Part shown: one piece after another, positions 1-28,654 of the stretch
Numbering within the stretch: the stretch's first letter is position 1
Layout of the letters: every line of letters begins with the position of its first letter
Assembly: GCF_041260155.1 (NCBI RefSeq)
Contig: NC_091945.1
Coordinates: forward strand, 31,192,296-31,256,295
Length of the DNA stretch: 64,000 nt
From: Ptychodera flava
Lineage: Eukaryota > Hemichordata > Enteropneusta > Ptychoderidae
Reading direction: 5' to 3'
Made by a program: the position numbers and the translations under genes
Notes under the pieces: model-generated
What the model was told of the DNA's origin: nothing
Seen by the model: only the letters and a program-made list of their open reading frames with translations
Database searches by the model: none

Positions 1-1199
1 CAGACATATACTTGTCTGATATGTGACAAAAGATGAATATTACATCATTCCATCCATCACATTGATTATACATTTTAAATAATATACAGATTCTGAAGTG
101 AATCTGCAGACATTCAAAACTTTTATTGCTTAATACATTTTAACCTCCTAAATCTCTCCATTTAGCATTTCATATATGAACTCACAAGTGATCAGAGACT
201 GGCTAAATGGCAGACTTAAATATACTAGCTTTCTGCAAAGGTTGACCCGAGTTGTTCAGTGAGCTTCCAAATTTTTAAATTCAGAAATGGAACTGCATCA
301 GTGAATATTATTGAATGTGTTGTTGTTTGCAGAGTTACGAATTTGTTTCCCTGAAAATAAATTAGGCTGAATAGATGCAGGCAAAGCTAAAAAAAGAAGC
401 AGAGCATGTTCACATGACAGAAATTCAGAACATTTACAAGCAACATTCTATACAGAATATCATGACAAGGACACCTGAAAAAGTAAATAACCCTGTCAAC
501 CTGGCATCAGTTACAAGTAATACGCTGTTTAACATTATAATACAGTGTAAATTGAGATGATTGCATCATCCTGACAGATGGTGACCAAACGATCCAATTA
601 AGGATTACTGGTTTATGGCAATGATTACATCTGAAGCAGGAAGATAGTACATGTACATTGGGCTGAGATTCCAGTTTTGTAACTTCACTGATAAAGAAAT
701 ATTTGACAGTAGAAAATATGCTTGGCATCACATTCAACAACTTCAGCTTCTGTCAGATTATGATGACGTGTAGTTCTCCTGATTGTCTGCCAAAATTTTG
801 AAACATTTTGTTCTGTTTTTTTTGTGAGAACAATGAATCATTGAATGAAAACTTGTAACGAAAAGTGACCAATACCTGTACAATAATATGAATTGATAAA
901 CTAGATGGAACTTCTTTTTAAAGCCTTTAACATCTACAACAGAAGTACTGCTTTGTACCATTTCCCTGAAAACACCAAGATATAACAGCCAAACTTCTAT
1001 GATGCAAAATGTAATTCGTTCTGCGAATTATTTCACTTGAACAATGCCTCATCATTTGGTCAAAAGAAAGAGTGTGCCTGAATAGTATTGGTTTTTCATG
1101 AAACAGAGATAAGTGATGGTCATTTATTGATAATCCCTTTTATACTACATTTTTAATATTCAGTCTGTCATCCAACATGTGAACACCCAATTACAGGTT
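1..1199. other. Left edge, no gene recognised
   Basis: AT-rich sequence with only short, low-complexity open frames on both strands. No conserved domain, splice-bounded exon or repeat boundary could be supported here. It may be the 3' side or an intron of the minus-strand ankyrin gene, whose downstream exon(s) were not found. Confidence 0.4.
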
Positions 1200-1374
1200 G
1201 AGCTTCTTCTGATTGAGCAATGAGAAGTGGGTTGCTTAAGGGCACAACACCGTGCAAGTCGAGTCTTGATCTCTCCATCCTCTGACAGCAAGTTCGTTAC
1301 ATTGGACTACCAGATCTTGAACTCACCATCCTCCAATAGTGAGTCCGGTACCTTAGCCACTACCCCACTGTGCA
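1200..1374 (-). repeat. tRNA-derived SINE-like element
   Basis: Read on the minus strand from about 1374, the sequence begins GTGGGGTAGTGGCTAAGG, which fits a pol III A box, followed about 35 nt later by GAGTTCAAGATCT (1312-1324), close to a B box. This head arrangement is typical of tRNA-derived SINEs in marine invertebrates. The 3' boundary to the left is not defined; no clear target duplication was seen. Confidence 0.5.
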
Positions 1375-1379
1375 TTCAC

Positions 1380-2290
1380 TTATTTGCAGGTAGTATTAAG
1401 GTAGAATAGAAGCTCTTGGAATAAATAAAATTTTCTCCACCTCATTTGTGTAAAAAGCAATAATTTTAATTTTTCCTGCAGAGAAACAGTTATGGTGGCC
1501 ACTTTATGTTTCGAATATCTGTAAATTTAGGGTAATTTGTTTCTTTGTGCCAAACTTTCCATGGTTACCTGATTTTTATTCTTAATTTTAAAAAGTTTTC
1601 CCAGCAATAAGTGCAGATTTAATGAGTTGTTGTGATGGTAAATTTGAGATAAAAGTGAAAAATAAAGTAAAGACAAGAGAAGAAAGTAGGTAATGGATTC
1701 ATTACAAAGGTTGTACATTAAAATGTGTTATATGTCAGCAGGATCTATCCATGATAGGACTGGGACAGTGCTCTTTCAGTCACAGGCAATTGAGTGCGCC
1801 CTCAGTTGTCAAATCTGTGAATAAAGCATGTCATTTCACCCCATACAGTGCCAGTTTTAACCTTCCTGAGAGTGTCATTTCCTCAATTTCCCAAAACAAT
1901 CATGTGACTTGATACTGAACTGTATTGCAATCAGTCAAACATGTAGATTAAAGTGCCATAAAATGACACATCTCACAAGTTTCTATGGTACATTCCTGTG
2001 GAATACCTTTATTTAGACTGAAGAAAGATGACAATACTATGGTGGAATGTGACATGATAACATAACGTTCGAAACAGAAGAACTGGCCAGCAGTTACACA
2101 TGGGCAAATGGTGAGTATTTGGCCTACTGGTATCTCACAGATACGTAAAGTGTCTTCAACCCGACAAACAGAACAACTCTTTCCACTATGACATGTGCAT
2201 ATCTTTCCCTTATTGTTTCTTCCTTTTCGTGACTTTTATTTACACTCGGATACAGTTTATTATAGTTGTGTCCATCGCTCAGACTGAACT
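1380..2290. other. Spacer, nothing recognised
   Basis: AT-rich spacer with short non-conserved frames on both strands. No gene or repeat structure could be supported. Confidence 0.4.
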
Positions 2291-2299
2291 AGACATTTA

Positions 2300-3300
2300 T
2301 TCAACATAGCTGTGATCTGTCCTTGTGTGGACATTGTTGTGGACATCTTTAGTGAATTGAAAAAGTACACAACAGAAGATGGTTAAAGACCATTGCTTAT
2401 GAGAGAAACTGGACAATTCTTTATAAAATTTTACCTGTTGCCTGATATTGCTGTTAATTGTTGGGTTTTTAAAAATATTTTTGGGGTAATGGACGTGTAA
2501 CAATGAGACCAATATCAATTCTCTTCTGTAAAATGTTGCTAAACATTGATCTTTGGAAGGGCAATTTGTTGCTGTCCACCTCAAATTTCCTGTTTATAAA
2601 CAGCCTACAATGGATAACAATGGACTGTGACCAAACCATGATTGTACAAGGGTAGCAGTTTGTAATGTTCAAGTCACGTACAATCATAGCATGTACAGGT
2701 CTGCTTTTGCTGTTATGGCTTTCCCACATAGCTTATCCTTGTAGAGGGTTAATGAACCAACAGAGCAGTGGATAATTTACATTTTTCAAGGTATTGCAAA
2801 CATATCCATCGATTAAATTGCTAAAATTCCAAGATCAAATGGAAGAGAGTTTCCTCACTCCAAGATTCTTGTTCAAGTATACTTATACTTTTAACAATAT
2901 TGAAATGTCTTTCTTTTTTAAGAAAGCAAAGTTACAGAGTTTTGGCTGTACAGTTTGTATTTTGGTATTTCATCACCAAGTGTGACAACACATGCACCCT
3001 CCTGTGTCTATGGTAAACATCAAACGTCCCACTCACTCAGAGAATACCACTGCATGAAAACAAAGTAATCCAATGTACTGAACACAGAGGGTGCTATTCT
3101 GATGTCAAGGATGCATGCTGAGTCTGTGATCAATCAATTTGCACATTATTATTCTCTTGATGTTGAACATAATTCTTCAGACCAGATGGCAATGGCAGTT
3201 TGTCAATTTCATTCAAATGGTTTACCATACATCTCCTTATTACTATACGAGCCTGGCTTTGCAGTGAACGAGGAGTATCTGCAAACAGAAAGGAGAACAT
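2300..3300. repeat. Segmental duplication, unit 1 (ankyrin gene 3' flank)
   Basis: This stretch matches 44560-45480 in the same order and orientation. Matching landmarks include the block around 'ACTGATCTTTGGA', the 'GTAGAGGGTTA' block and the 'CAGACCAGATGGCAATGG' block (about 3178 and 45347). Both copies lie on the 3' side of an ankyrin-repeat sequence, so this is part of the duplicated unit. No coding exon could be placed in it with confidence. Confidence 0.65.
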
Positions 3301-3748
3301 AAACATCAAAGAACTGTGAAAAATATTACATTTGAAAAAATGTAATTTTTGAGCCTTATTTCAGATTATACAAACCATTTCCATATGCAGAATTTTTCAG
3401 GAAATTGAAAATATTGTCACCTGTGTTTCCACTGTCACTGTCAAATTTCGTGAAAAAAACAAATTTTTGAGAGGATTTACTAATTTTTTTCATTGATGAT
3501 TCATAAATATATGAACGACTAATAGCAGCTAGTTGATAGGGGGCTGAAGGCCCCCAGCCTCAAAATGATTCTGTCTAAGCATGTGTGCTACTTAATTTGA
3601 GACAAGTGTTCTTTGTACCAGTCAGGGATGTGATGTTATGAAAGGACTGAGAATGGACAAGCATACACATTATGAAGTCAAACTCTATTCAGGCTTTTCA
3701 ACACGCAATGAAGATTTCATCCAAGTGTAATACTGAAAATCAACTTAC

Positions 3749-4541
3749 AAATTAGTGATTGAAGATATTCCATGAATTCTGCTTCATTTTCATGGTGGTT
3801 ATACAGCTGTCTGAGATTTTCATCATTCAAGTCAAGATCTGTATCAAATTCTACCAGAATGTCGATCCAAACTTTGTTTCGGCGTTTGACAGCAGCGTTG
3901 AAGAGAGACGGTGTGATGACAGAGGGATGAGGAATGCAGCCAGACATACCAGCATTTGGATCGGCACCTGAACGTAAAAGCCACTTGAAACAGTCCAGTC
4001 GACGGTAGACAAAACTGATATACAGTGGGGTGCTGCTGAAGGAACTAGTTGTAATCTGTGAGAAATTGACATCGGCTCCGTACTTGACAAGTTCCTGCAG
4101 ACACTCCAGCGCACCGATCATGACAGCCATATACAAAGGTGAACAAAGGTGATCACTGTTGCCGTTCGGATCCGCTCCGGCTTCAAGCAAAACTTTGACA
4201 CATTCTGTGTGAGCATTCTGAACAGCCATAAAGAGCGGTGTCTGCGCTTTCATGTCCGCAATATCAACGCTAGCGCCATGATTCAATAGGCATTCTATAC
4301 AGTTCACATGTCCCTTGGTAGCAGCCAGTCTCAGTGGAGTACATCCAAGCCGATTTTTGCTGTTGATGTTTTTCAAATTCTTCTTGTCTCTGAGGTATTC
4401 TTGTACCTTTCTAATATGGCCGACATACGCTGCTTGATGGAGAAAGGAGTCCCTAGTGTGTATTGGCCACTGACACTCATCTTCATAAACTGTGGTATAC
4501 GTAGCCATTGATTGCTTACTCTTTCTTCTGCTATTTGACAT
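3749..4541 (-). CDS. Ankyrin-repeat protein, large 5' coding exon (ASB-like)
   Basis: The exon encodes about 264 residues from ATG (4539-4541). A splice acceptor (TTTGTGCAG) ends just before 4549, so there is an upstream non-coding exon. The coding end is best placed at a GTAAGT donor (complement of 3743-3748), after which the frame soon stops. After a basic tail of about 30 residues come six ankyrin repeats: about 31-62, 63-97 (GCTPLRLAATKGH), 98-130 (TPLFMAVQNAHTECVKVLLE), 131-167, 168-207 (TPLYISFVYRRLDCFKWLLR) and 208-240. The size and repeat layout resemble ASB-type substrate receptors of cullin-5 ligases, which end in a SOCS box. A SOCS box would have to lie in a further exon and was not found, so the ASB assignment is inference. 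Another ankyrin family remains possible. A decayed paralogue lies at 46094-46640. Confidence 0.8.
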
Positions 4542-4718
4542 CTCTATACCTGCACAAATAAAAACGTAGAGAGCTGCATAATATTACTTTCAGTCAGCAA
4601 ATACATACTGACTGAAAACATAATTACACATCATATCATATCTGTACTGGAATATCTTTCTTTTCATTTCAAAATCATTTGCTTCAATCACATTTCAAAG
4701 TACTGTTGAAAGCAACAT

Positions 4719-4873
4719 CAATCTGGTTAAAATCATATGTAGAGTACGGCAACGTCTACTTACGCGTAGGTGGTATTCTCTTGCTGTCACCATAGTGAGA
4801 GGCGACAGCGAGAGAATACCACCTATGTGTAAGAAGACGTCATGGTACTCTAGATCTGATTTTAATCAGATTG
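4719..4873. mobile_element. Foldback MITE with 10-bp target duplication
   Basis: The two halves are inverted copies (CAATCTGGTTAAAATCA at the left, CAATCTGATTAAAATCA read inward from the right) that pair along most of their length around a centre near 4795. Flanks are AAAGCAACAT (4709-4718) and AATGTAACAT (4874-4883). The duplicated segment elsewhere in the window has the unoccupied site AATGCAACAT (47026-47035), which differs from each flank by one base. No coding capacity. Target length suggests a Mutator- or Merlin-like family. Confidence 0.8.
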
Positions 4874-4883
4874 AATGTAACAT

Positions 4884-6600
4884 GTGCAGGCTAAAGGTGT
4901 CATCCAGATTGAAACTTAAACTCTTCATTAGTTTTTCAGTGTTCTTGAGACATGCAACAAAATGAATCATATGTGCTCAATTTGTATTTATCATCATTGT
5001 TATAAAGGTAAACTGTTGCTATTCATGCAGGAACACAATTGAGGTTGAGTAACTGAATGTGTTTCCTGCAAATCAGTGATTTTTTATTTTCTGAAGAAAT
5101 CTTTGTGAAACTATGACAATAATTGGTTGACCGGCAGTGTTACTTTGAAATCCAGCTCTCATGGTCCTACCTCATGTCAGAGTCACTGAGATCGAGCGAC
5201 TGTGCTCATGTGTATGATTAGAGTTTGACAGGAGTACCGTGTATACCACAGGTAACTCTACTTGACTTTCCTTGACATATAGAGCAATGACCCTGGTAAC
5301 TCAACAGTTTATCTTGTCTATGGAATTTCATTTATTTCAGGGTTTCCATAACAGGTGCATGACTGGCTGGAACATATAGACCCTGAGACCCTGAGATGCC
5401 TTGTTGTCCTGGGGACTATTATATAAGATCTAATGACACGGTAGCAAGTTGGTTTTTCTGTTGGTTGCACTTTTGAGTCATGGGACCCCGCAAAGATTGG
5501 ACCAAAGTCAATGGGACCCTGTAAACATTGCAGACTATGAAATCTGCAATGAGCATCAGTACACTGTACTTACCAGGGTGCATTAAACTACTGGTGTTTC
5601 AGGGGTTTCATTCAGAGCCGGCAGCCGGCGAAATTGACTGGTTACTCTCATGATTTCGCCGGCTACTCTTTCGGAAAATTTGAACTCTTTCATAGCTAAA
5701 ATATGTTTTACCTTCTGAAATGATACGGAAAAGTTTCACAAGCTGTGTAATCAAACTTTTCAACGGCTTTTATGTGAAACAAAATTTAGAAGACGAGCGA
5801 CTACTACGATCGCCTTGTACTACGATGCAGCACGGTCTTGAGTACACTGCCTCAATAAAAATCGGAATTGCAACGGACGATTCGATTGGCTACCTGAATT
5901 GCTGATTCCTATGTGGTGACATTTTTATACGGCAATGAAAAGGTGCATACTTCACCTGTCGGCCATCGTTAGCTCAACTCAAAATGGTCGATGAACAAAT
6001 GAAGACGGCAGCGATCACAAGGTCAAGCTTCGCTATACGATCTTCGATTTTGAGGTGGACCAAGAAACAAAAGAATGATAATTACGTGGATTCAAACTGT
6101 TTTCGAAGGCAATGACCTAAATTTCTTCTCAAGACAAAACTTCCCGATTACAGTTTGAATTTTAGTAAGCCGACATGCGTTGCACTGCGGTAGGCGTAGG
6201 CTAAATGAGAAGGTATATACATGTAACCAGCTGGAGGTATGATATGTACTGCTTTTCGGTCTATCGACGCCAATAAGAATGTCGCCCAGAGCGGTTTAAA
6301 ATACGATCAGACCTCTAAATTCCCTTCAAAACGATCGTCAGGTTAAATCCAAATGTGAGCTTCTGAACGTACAAATTTTCATATCCTATATCAAGGTTCT
6401 TACTTTGCATACCCATATAGTCAAATAACCTTGAGGGTCTTTGATTCTGTTTGCGAAATATGGTAATGATTGTCATTTATTATTATTACTGTTATATAAA
6501 TTATCCTTTTTACCTCCCCACTAGTGGTATAAAAGTCCTTCATCTACAGATTTCCATACCAAACATCAGGGTTCTTAATTTTAAGTATAACATTATACAT
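4884..6600. other. Spacer between ankyrin gene and SLC49A4 copy 1
   Basis: No gene recognised. It holds short repeat fragments, such as a GCCGGCGAAAT / ATTTCGCCGGC inverted pair at about 5627-5674, suggesting a small TIR remnant. The short frame at 5720-5905 has no recognisable similarity. Confidence 0.4.
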
Positions 6601-6603
6601 TAA

Positions 6604-6870
6604 GGCCAAAGTAATTAAATTCTTTGTTTTGCGTCCACTTAAAATGAGAAAAGGTACGCGTCTAAGCGGCTGAAAAACACACACAAGAAAATTAACACAA
6701 TGTAATTTGATTGCAGCAAATAACAAATTGTAACAAAATTTTTAGTTCGGAAAAGCTAAGCGGTAATGTCCTAAAATTTCCTATTCAAGTACACTGTGTG
6801 TGTTTTTCATGAAAACCTTAGAAACCTAGGCGGGTGGGGACGCAAAACAAAGAATTTAATTACTTTGGCC
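6604..6870. mobile_element. 267-bp MITE, TAA target duplication
   Basis: Perfect or near-perfect terminal inverted repeats of about 33 bp start GGCCAAAGTAATTAAATTCT at both ends, flanked by TAA (6601-6603 and 6871-6873). TAA targets and GG-starting ends fit PIF/Harbinger-type elements. The TIR shares the block AAATTCTTTGTTT and the end of the TIR (CGTCC) with the 2.4-kb coding element at 33335-35733, so it is probably a short non-autonomous relative. Confidence 0.75.
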
Positions 6871-6873
6871 TAA

Positions 6874-8350
6874 TGAAAAGTTTCTCATTTACTGTGCTTA
6901 AAATATGAGTGTTTCATCCAGGAAGGCCAACAAGGGGGATTTTACCCCTTTACCAGAAAATTTCGGGGGCATTTCATCAGTTCATGTGTTCTACTTGTAC
7001 CTCTAAGGAATGACTGGCACCATTTCATTGGGTGGGGGAGTGGTCCCCCTTGACAAATTAGGGTGCCAACATTTCAACAGAGGGGGAATCCCCTATCCCC
7101 CTGTCTAGATGTAACACTGTATAATATCATCTACATATCAAATTTATATCATTAATAATAGTGAATTATTATAGTTTACCTCCTAAAAGCATAGAGGCTC
7201 TAAAGACTTCAGTTTTCTTTGTTCAAAATATCGTCAACATTACCACATTTTATCATTTTTAATTATGAATTATCATATTTAGGCCTAATCTCCCAGGAAA
7301 ATGGCTTTTATGATATGAACACAAATTGCCCTGGAATACTGCTGACAATTCTCCTGAAAATACTAGAAATTCGAGTGACTGTGAGCTGTAAAAGTGAATT
7401 TTAGCTCATTTTTCAGGGTTTCCGGTCTTTGGCCGGGAGGGAACACCCCCTCCTGGACCCTCCCCCGACGACGACGACCACTTTGTGGTCATGGCAGCTG
7501 TAAGCCGCTTACTTTTCCATTCTGGGCCCCCTACTTCAAAACTTAATGAAACCCCTGTGTTTGTACCATCATTACTGTTAGGACAACCATGGAGGTAGGA
7601 AGAGTCTCTTCCTACCTCCATGGGACAACATAGAATTTAAGGAGTCACTAAAACAATTGTGTTTGAAATGTCTCAAATAAAGAACGTCTGTGATGCATGT
7701 ACAATAATTGTAAAATTTAATGACTACAAGAGTGTCAAACACAAATATATATTAAACGTCAAATCAAGGGCTCTACTTGACTAGTTGGGTTCCCATTGGC
7801 TTTGCCTTCGCTGCAACGGTCCGCTGCAACCCTGGGATCGGTTGCAATATAGTCTCTTACGGTAGGTACAGCTGGACGTCCCATATGTCCCCCGTGTAGG
7901 CTAACCACAAGCGACTGTGCCAACAACAAATTACCCTACGATTTTGAGTAGTGGGGAAGGGTTTCCTAGAAGATTTGCGTCATCTGAAAAGGCTTTCCTT
8001 ACCACACAAAATCGCCGGGAAAAGTTGACATATTGCGTCAGCGTAGCGTTTGCGACGCGACAAAGATCCATAGAATTTTTGACTTGCCTTATAAAACAAC
8101 CATCGGTACGAGCCCCGCTGCTTTAAATGGCTTCATCTACCTCCAGTAAGCTGTCAAATTCACCTCAAGATACGTTTAAAGTGCGTCAGATGATGAATTA
8201 TGATGGAAGCTGGCAATAATCTGCCTTCGCCTGTCGATGTCATGTTCATATTTGTTGCACTTTGACTGTTGACCTTTGACCTGTGATGACATTGTATTGA
8301 AATGTGTTTTTGTAAAATTTATCTCCGTGTTTGCTATCTAGTCTGTGGTT
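6874..8350. other. Upstream region of SLC49A4 copy 1
   Basis: No coding gene recognised. It contains G-rich repeat debris (about 6920-7110), a GC-rich repeat-like block (7410-7560), and a 37-bp palindrome annotated separately. The 3' portion from about 7900 has raised CpG content and is the likely promoter/5' UTR side of copy 1. Confidence 0.4.
7587..7623. repeat. Perfect 37-bp palindrome
   Basis: Arms of 18 bp, CCATGGAGGTAGGAAGAG and its exact complement, are separated by one T. It would form a near loopless hairpin. No target duplication was identified. Confidence 0.8.
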
Positions 8351-8360
8351 GTCACATGAT
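8351..8360 (+). promoter_or_regulatory. E-box (MITF/TFE M-box-like) upstream of copy 1
   Basis: GTCACATGAT lies about 85 bp before the ATG at 8445. The same core GTCACATGA lies upstream of the ATG in copies 2 and 3. TCACATGA is the MITF/TFE E-box form related to the CLEAR element of lysosomal genes. Function is inferred from position and conservation only. Confidence 0.45.
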
Positions 8361-8444
8361 TATGATCGGATAAATTTTGTCACCTTACGCCATGTCGAAA
8401 TTTCCAAAGATTTAGCATCAACTCCCTTTGAAACAGCGTAAGAA

Positions 8445-25055
<16,611 letters not shown>

Positions 25056-26630
25056 TAAATCTGTTTCACAGTTTATGGAAATGTATGAACCCATACAATT
25101 TGTATAGAGAAATTGTAAAAAAAGAATACTGTTATCTCAAATTTTACATATTTCGATACATATGAAATATCATCATATCTGAAATATACACATTTTTCCC
25201 TCTTTCTGAGTGAGGACATTTACATACTTGTTAATTTATACCCTGTGACTTGTCTTTTTTCTGTAAAATGAATGTCCCATTAAAATTTTCACTTTTTCCA
25301 AAAAGGTAGAAAGATTTTTTGAAATGACATTTACATGAAAGAGTCATATATTTTAAGGCCCCTCTATCTGTATCTTTTAGCATTGTTTTTATGATTTTAC
25401 TTTCAAGCTAAAATAAGTTTGTGAGAATGTACTAATTTAGGTGGGTGTATACACTTATTATTAACTACCCTCTGGGACTGTATATGCAAATTTGAACAAG
25501 ATAAAGGTTACACTGCAATTAAATGTTTGCCCAAACATTATGTCACAGCCCAATGCGGAAAAGCCAAAACCGTGGATACTGTGCATATCTGCACTAAAAT
25601 CTTCAGTAAACTGCACAGAGTCCAATATAATGAATAGGGGTGAATGTTTTCAACTGTGACATTGTATGTTCTGTTTCCTTTGTAATATTACAAAAGTTTT
25701 GAAAATGGTGGGAAATCAAAATGACAGTTAAAATTTGAATTTACTCATCAAATGTTTCACAAAGGAATGGTTTCATAATGCAGTTAAAGCTCATATTCCT
25801 TCAGAGGTAGAATTCAGAAAACCAGGAGAGAATAGGAAGATATTTTGAGGTCAACAAATTTCAAGAGTTATAGATAGTGGGGGTTTAATGTTTCCATAAA
25901 ATCACACGCTACAGGGTGTAAATTTCAAAATTCTGTCTTCCATCCATGTCAAAAGACAGTTATTTATTTACAGATGAAAAGTTACATGAATGGACAATTA
26001 AGTCCCTATCACTTTAAAGTATGTCAGTTTTGTTTCGTGTGAGAAGTTATGTTGTTCTACTTCCTGAAACATCAAATTATCAATCTACTCCCTTGTGTGT
26101 ACGTTTGACATTTAAATACTCATATGCTGATGACAAATACATGAAATTTCTAGTGTGTAACATGTATTATGTCAAACCAGCATTAATTTTTATGCAACAA
26201 TACCGCCACCAAACTATGATCAGGGGGAGCAGAGATCTGATGACTGACAATGTAGCATGTTTCATTGAACAGAACAATATGAATATAGTTGCAAACATTA
26301 AACAAAATAACCAACATAATTGATAATATAGCAATTTAGTTCATTTAATACTGAAGTTACATTTTAAGGCTGAATTATTTTGCTTGCAATTTAAGTTCAC
26401 TTACATTTGTAAAGCAAAGCAATGTTTGCCAGAATAAGATTCAATCATGAATGAGACAAGTATCAGTGACAAAAACTTGAATTTGTACCACATCATTATA
26501 AGATAATATCTACACTCAGGTATTAGTAAACATGTAGTCTTAATTTGCGCTATAGAAACAATTATTTCAGATCAGTTCCTCTGCTAAAATAATTGGAGGA
26601 CCAATATAATATCCTTATCCCTGATGCATT
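25056..26630. other. 3' UTR and flank of SLC49A4 copy 1
   Basis: The first few hundred bases resemble the sequence after the stop of copy 2 (shared block GAGGACATTTACAT at about 25213 and 43208), as expected for duplicated 3' UTRs. An ATTAAA at about 25279 is a possible polyadenylation signal. No further gene recognised. Confidence 0.55.
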
Positions 26631-26632
26631 TA

Positions 26633-26636
<4 letters not shown>

Positions 26637-26675
<39 letters not shown>
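26637..26675. repeat. (GA)n microsatellite
   Basis: About 19 AG/GA units; open frames of alternating Arg-Glu here are artefacts. Confidence 0.95.
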
Positions 26676-26679
<4 letters not shown>

Positions 26680-26735
26680 AGCAGGTACAGATTTACAACA
26701 AGGTGTAATACAAATTATAGGGACTATGTTACAGT

Positions 26736-27306
26736 TGTTACGTGCAGAGAAAACGAACAAAAGGGTGAACTCAGCAGTTAACGTTTAAACAAAATTTATT
26801 ACGAAAATAAAACTAATTGCTAAGTTAGGGATAGGATACAAGCTTTAAAGTGTACAGACTACTTATCTCAGCTGGGACGGCAAAGCTCCAGTCTCAGAGT
26901 TGTAACAGTCAGTCGGATGAATGAACAGTCCTTTGGCTTGCAGGCTTGAATTTGCACAAAGTCCACAGTATAAATCCAGCGTTGGCAGTGAAGGTCTTGA
27001 AAAGTCTTGAGAATGACTACTGCTGGAGTTTAGTAACACACAAGAGACACGATCCCAAAAGTCTGACTGGAAGCTGTGCACGTCCCTTTTATAAAGGCAT
27101 ATAAGAACAATCTAGAACTTTTATTGACATGCTAATTACTGTTCTAAAATTATCTCTCTTACACAACTAATCAACTTTCCAGAACATTCCAAACATGACT
27201 AATTGAATTCAAGGTTGTGAGGTCATTAAGGGCAGTGACCTTGAGAATGTTCTAGACTAATTGAACTCAGGTCATGATGAGTGTGGGGGGAATGACCTAC
27301 ATAACA
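26736..27306 (-). mobile_element. Solo LTR of a retrotransposon (571 bp)
   Basis: Read on the minus strand it begins TGTTATGTAGG and ends CACGTAACA, so it has the TG...CA termini and short inverted repeat TGTTA/TAACA of an LTR. It is flanked by CAGT (26732-26735, 27307-27310). A TATA box (CTTTATAAAAGGG, about 27084-27097) is followed downstream by an AATAAA near the 3' end (about 26798), giving a plausible U3-R-U5. No gag/pol is present, so it is a solo LTR, Gypsy- or ERV-like by target length. Family is not identified. Confidence 0.75.
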
Positions 27307-27310
27307 CAGT

Positions 27311-28415
27311 CTTTGTTATTAGTGTCATACTGTCACTGCCATGCACCAGAATCAATGCACAGTAATGTTCTTCAATGCAGCAGTGTTAATAGAACACTAG
27401 AAATAGAAATTTTATTCTCAGCGATCAATTGTTTCCTCTGAATGAAATTCTTGAACTTATTTGGAAGTACTGTGTGTAGTTTTAATGTTAAATTTTGTTC
27501 AATTTATCAACAAATAATAATTTGCTTTTGCAACTTCATCAAATTATCATGTAGAATGGTGTATCTTCAGGTAACTGTACGACAATATAGATGGCATTGC
27601 AGAAATTTTGAAGACAACACTAGCTGTCATTAGAACGTTGAGATGTTATAATTTCATATGGCCTATGACAACAATTGTATGTACAAATTTTACTATTTTA
27701 GTCAAAAATGTTTCAATTTTCTTTAGGAAAATACTATAGTTGTGCTGTCAAATCTCAGTCTGTGTTAGATACTGTCCAGGCTTCCAGTCCAATACACAGA
27801 TTGTACTTTTAAAACATGCATAAACCTTTTGAACCGGGAATAAATAAAGTTATGTTCATTTCCAAGGGTGAAGCAGTCATTTGCTTGATTAACATTCTGC
27901 AACATCACTGAACTAACTGTCCCTGCCTGCACATCCTTAAATCATCTTGGCCAACTTCAAGAAAAGCACAAAAGCACAGCTTATGACAAATGCCAAGTAT
28001 TTCATTTTACCCTCCCTGATGAACTGCTTGAAAATACAAAAATGCCAAAATATACTCTGCACTGTGTATTGGCTTTATGAAGACAGTCAGAGCTTTCATT
28101 ACATCAGTACATGACAAGTCTGATAGCAAATCACAGTTGCCATAGATTTAATTCCTTCACTTCATGGTAAACATTTCCTGTTTTTCCCCATTTCTGATTC
28201 AGTTATATTTCATAAGGATGATGAGACTATCATTTGAATATTCTTAGACACAGAACCATGGTGATGAGCAAAATTCACTCATTTTCACTTTTTATTGCAT
28301 GACAACGCACTACAGAAAATGCAGTATAGCAAGAACAAAACTAAACATTGCATAAAACATTGTTGTCTATGTCTTTACCTGCAGCTGCTGGGGGAAACAT
28401 AGTGTTTGTAATATA
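27311..28415. other. Spacer with segmental-duplication block (27760-28000)
   Basis: The part 27770-28000 (GTCCAGGCTT, GGGTGAAGCAGTCATTT, AACTGTCCCTGCCTG) matches 44425-44650, the 3' flank of copy 2. This marks the same duplication unit downstream of copies 1 and 2. The remainder holds no recognisable gene. Confidence 0.55.
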
Positions 28416-28417
28416 TT

Positions 28418-28651
28418 TCATGAGAGGCATCTTATCATAAATATCTGAACTGAAAATGTACAAAAACTTATCCTTTCATTTAAACTATAAAATATTGGAG
28501 AAAAGAACTTTTTTATCATTACTATTTTAGGACACTTCATTAAATAGTAAAATTTATCCTCAACTGAATACATACAAGACTTACATAATCTGTTTTCTGG
28601 CGGAATTCTTGGTTTTGACCTGGACCCAACTTTATTTAAGCAATAAAACAA
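28418..28651 (-). pseudogene. Non-LTR retrotransposon fragment (reverse transcriptase C-terminus)
   Basis: The 77-residue minus-strand frame contains PENRLCKSCMYSVEDKFYYL followed by MKCPK. This is the zinc-binding C-terminal signature (CxxC...VEDxxHxLxxC) that follows the reverse transcriptase domain in many LINE-like elements of marine invertebrates. No polymerase motifs are present, so it is a short 3' fragment. Confidence 0.6.
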
Positions 28652-28654
28652 GTT

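Noticed and set aside
2475..2600. Possible SOCS-box exon for the ankyrin gene on the minus strand (frame ending RPLPQKYF)
   Set aside because: The phase left by the donor at 3748 does not fit the available acceptors without a stop, and the matching region at 44790 is not conserved in that frame.
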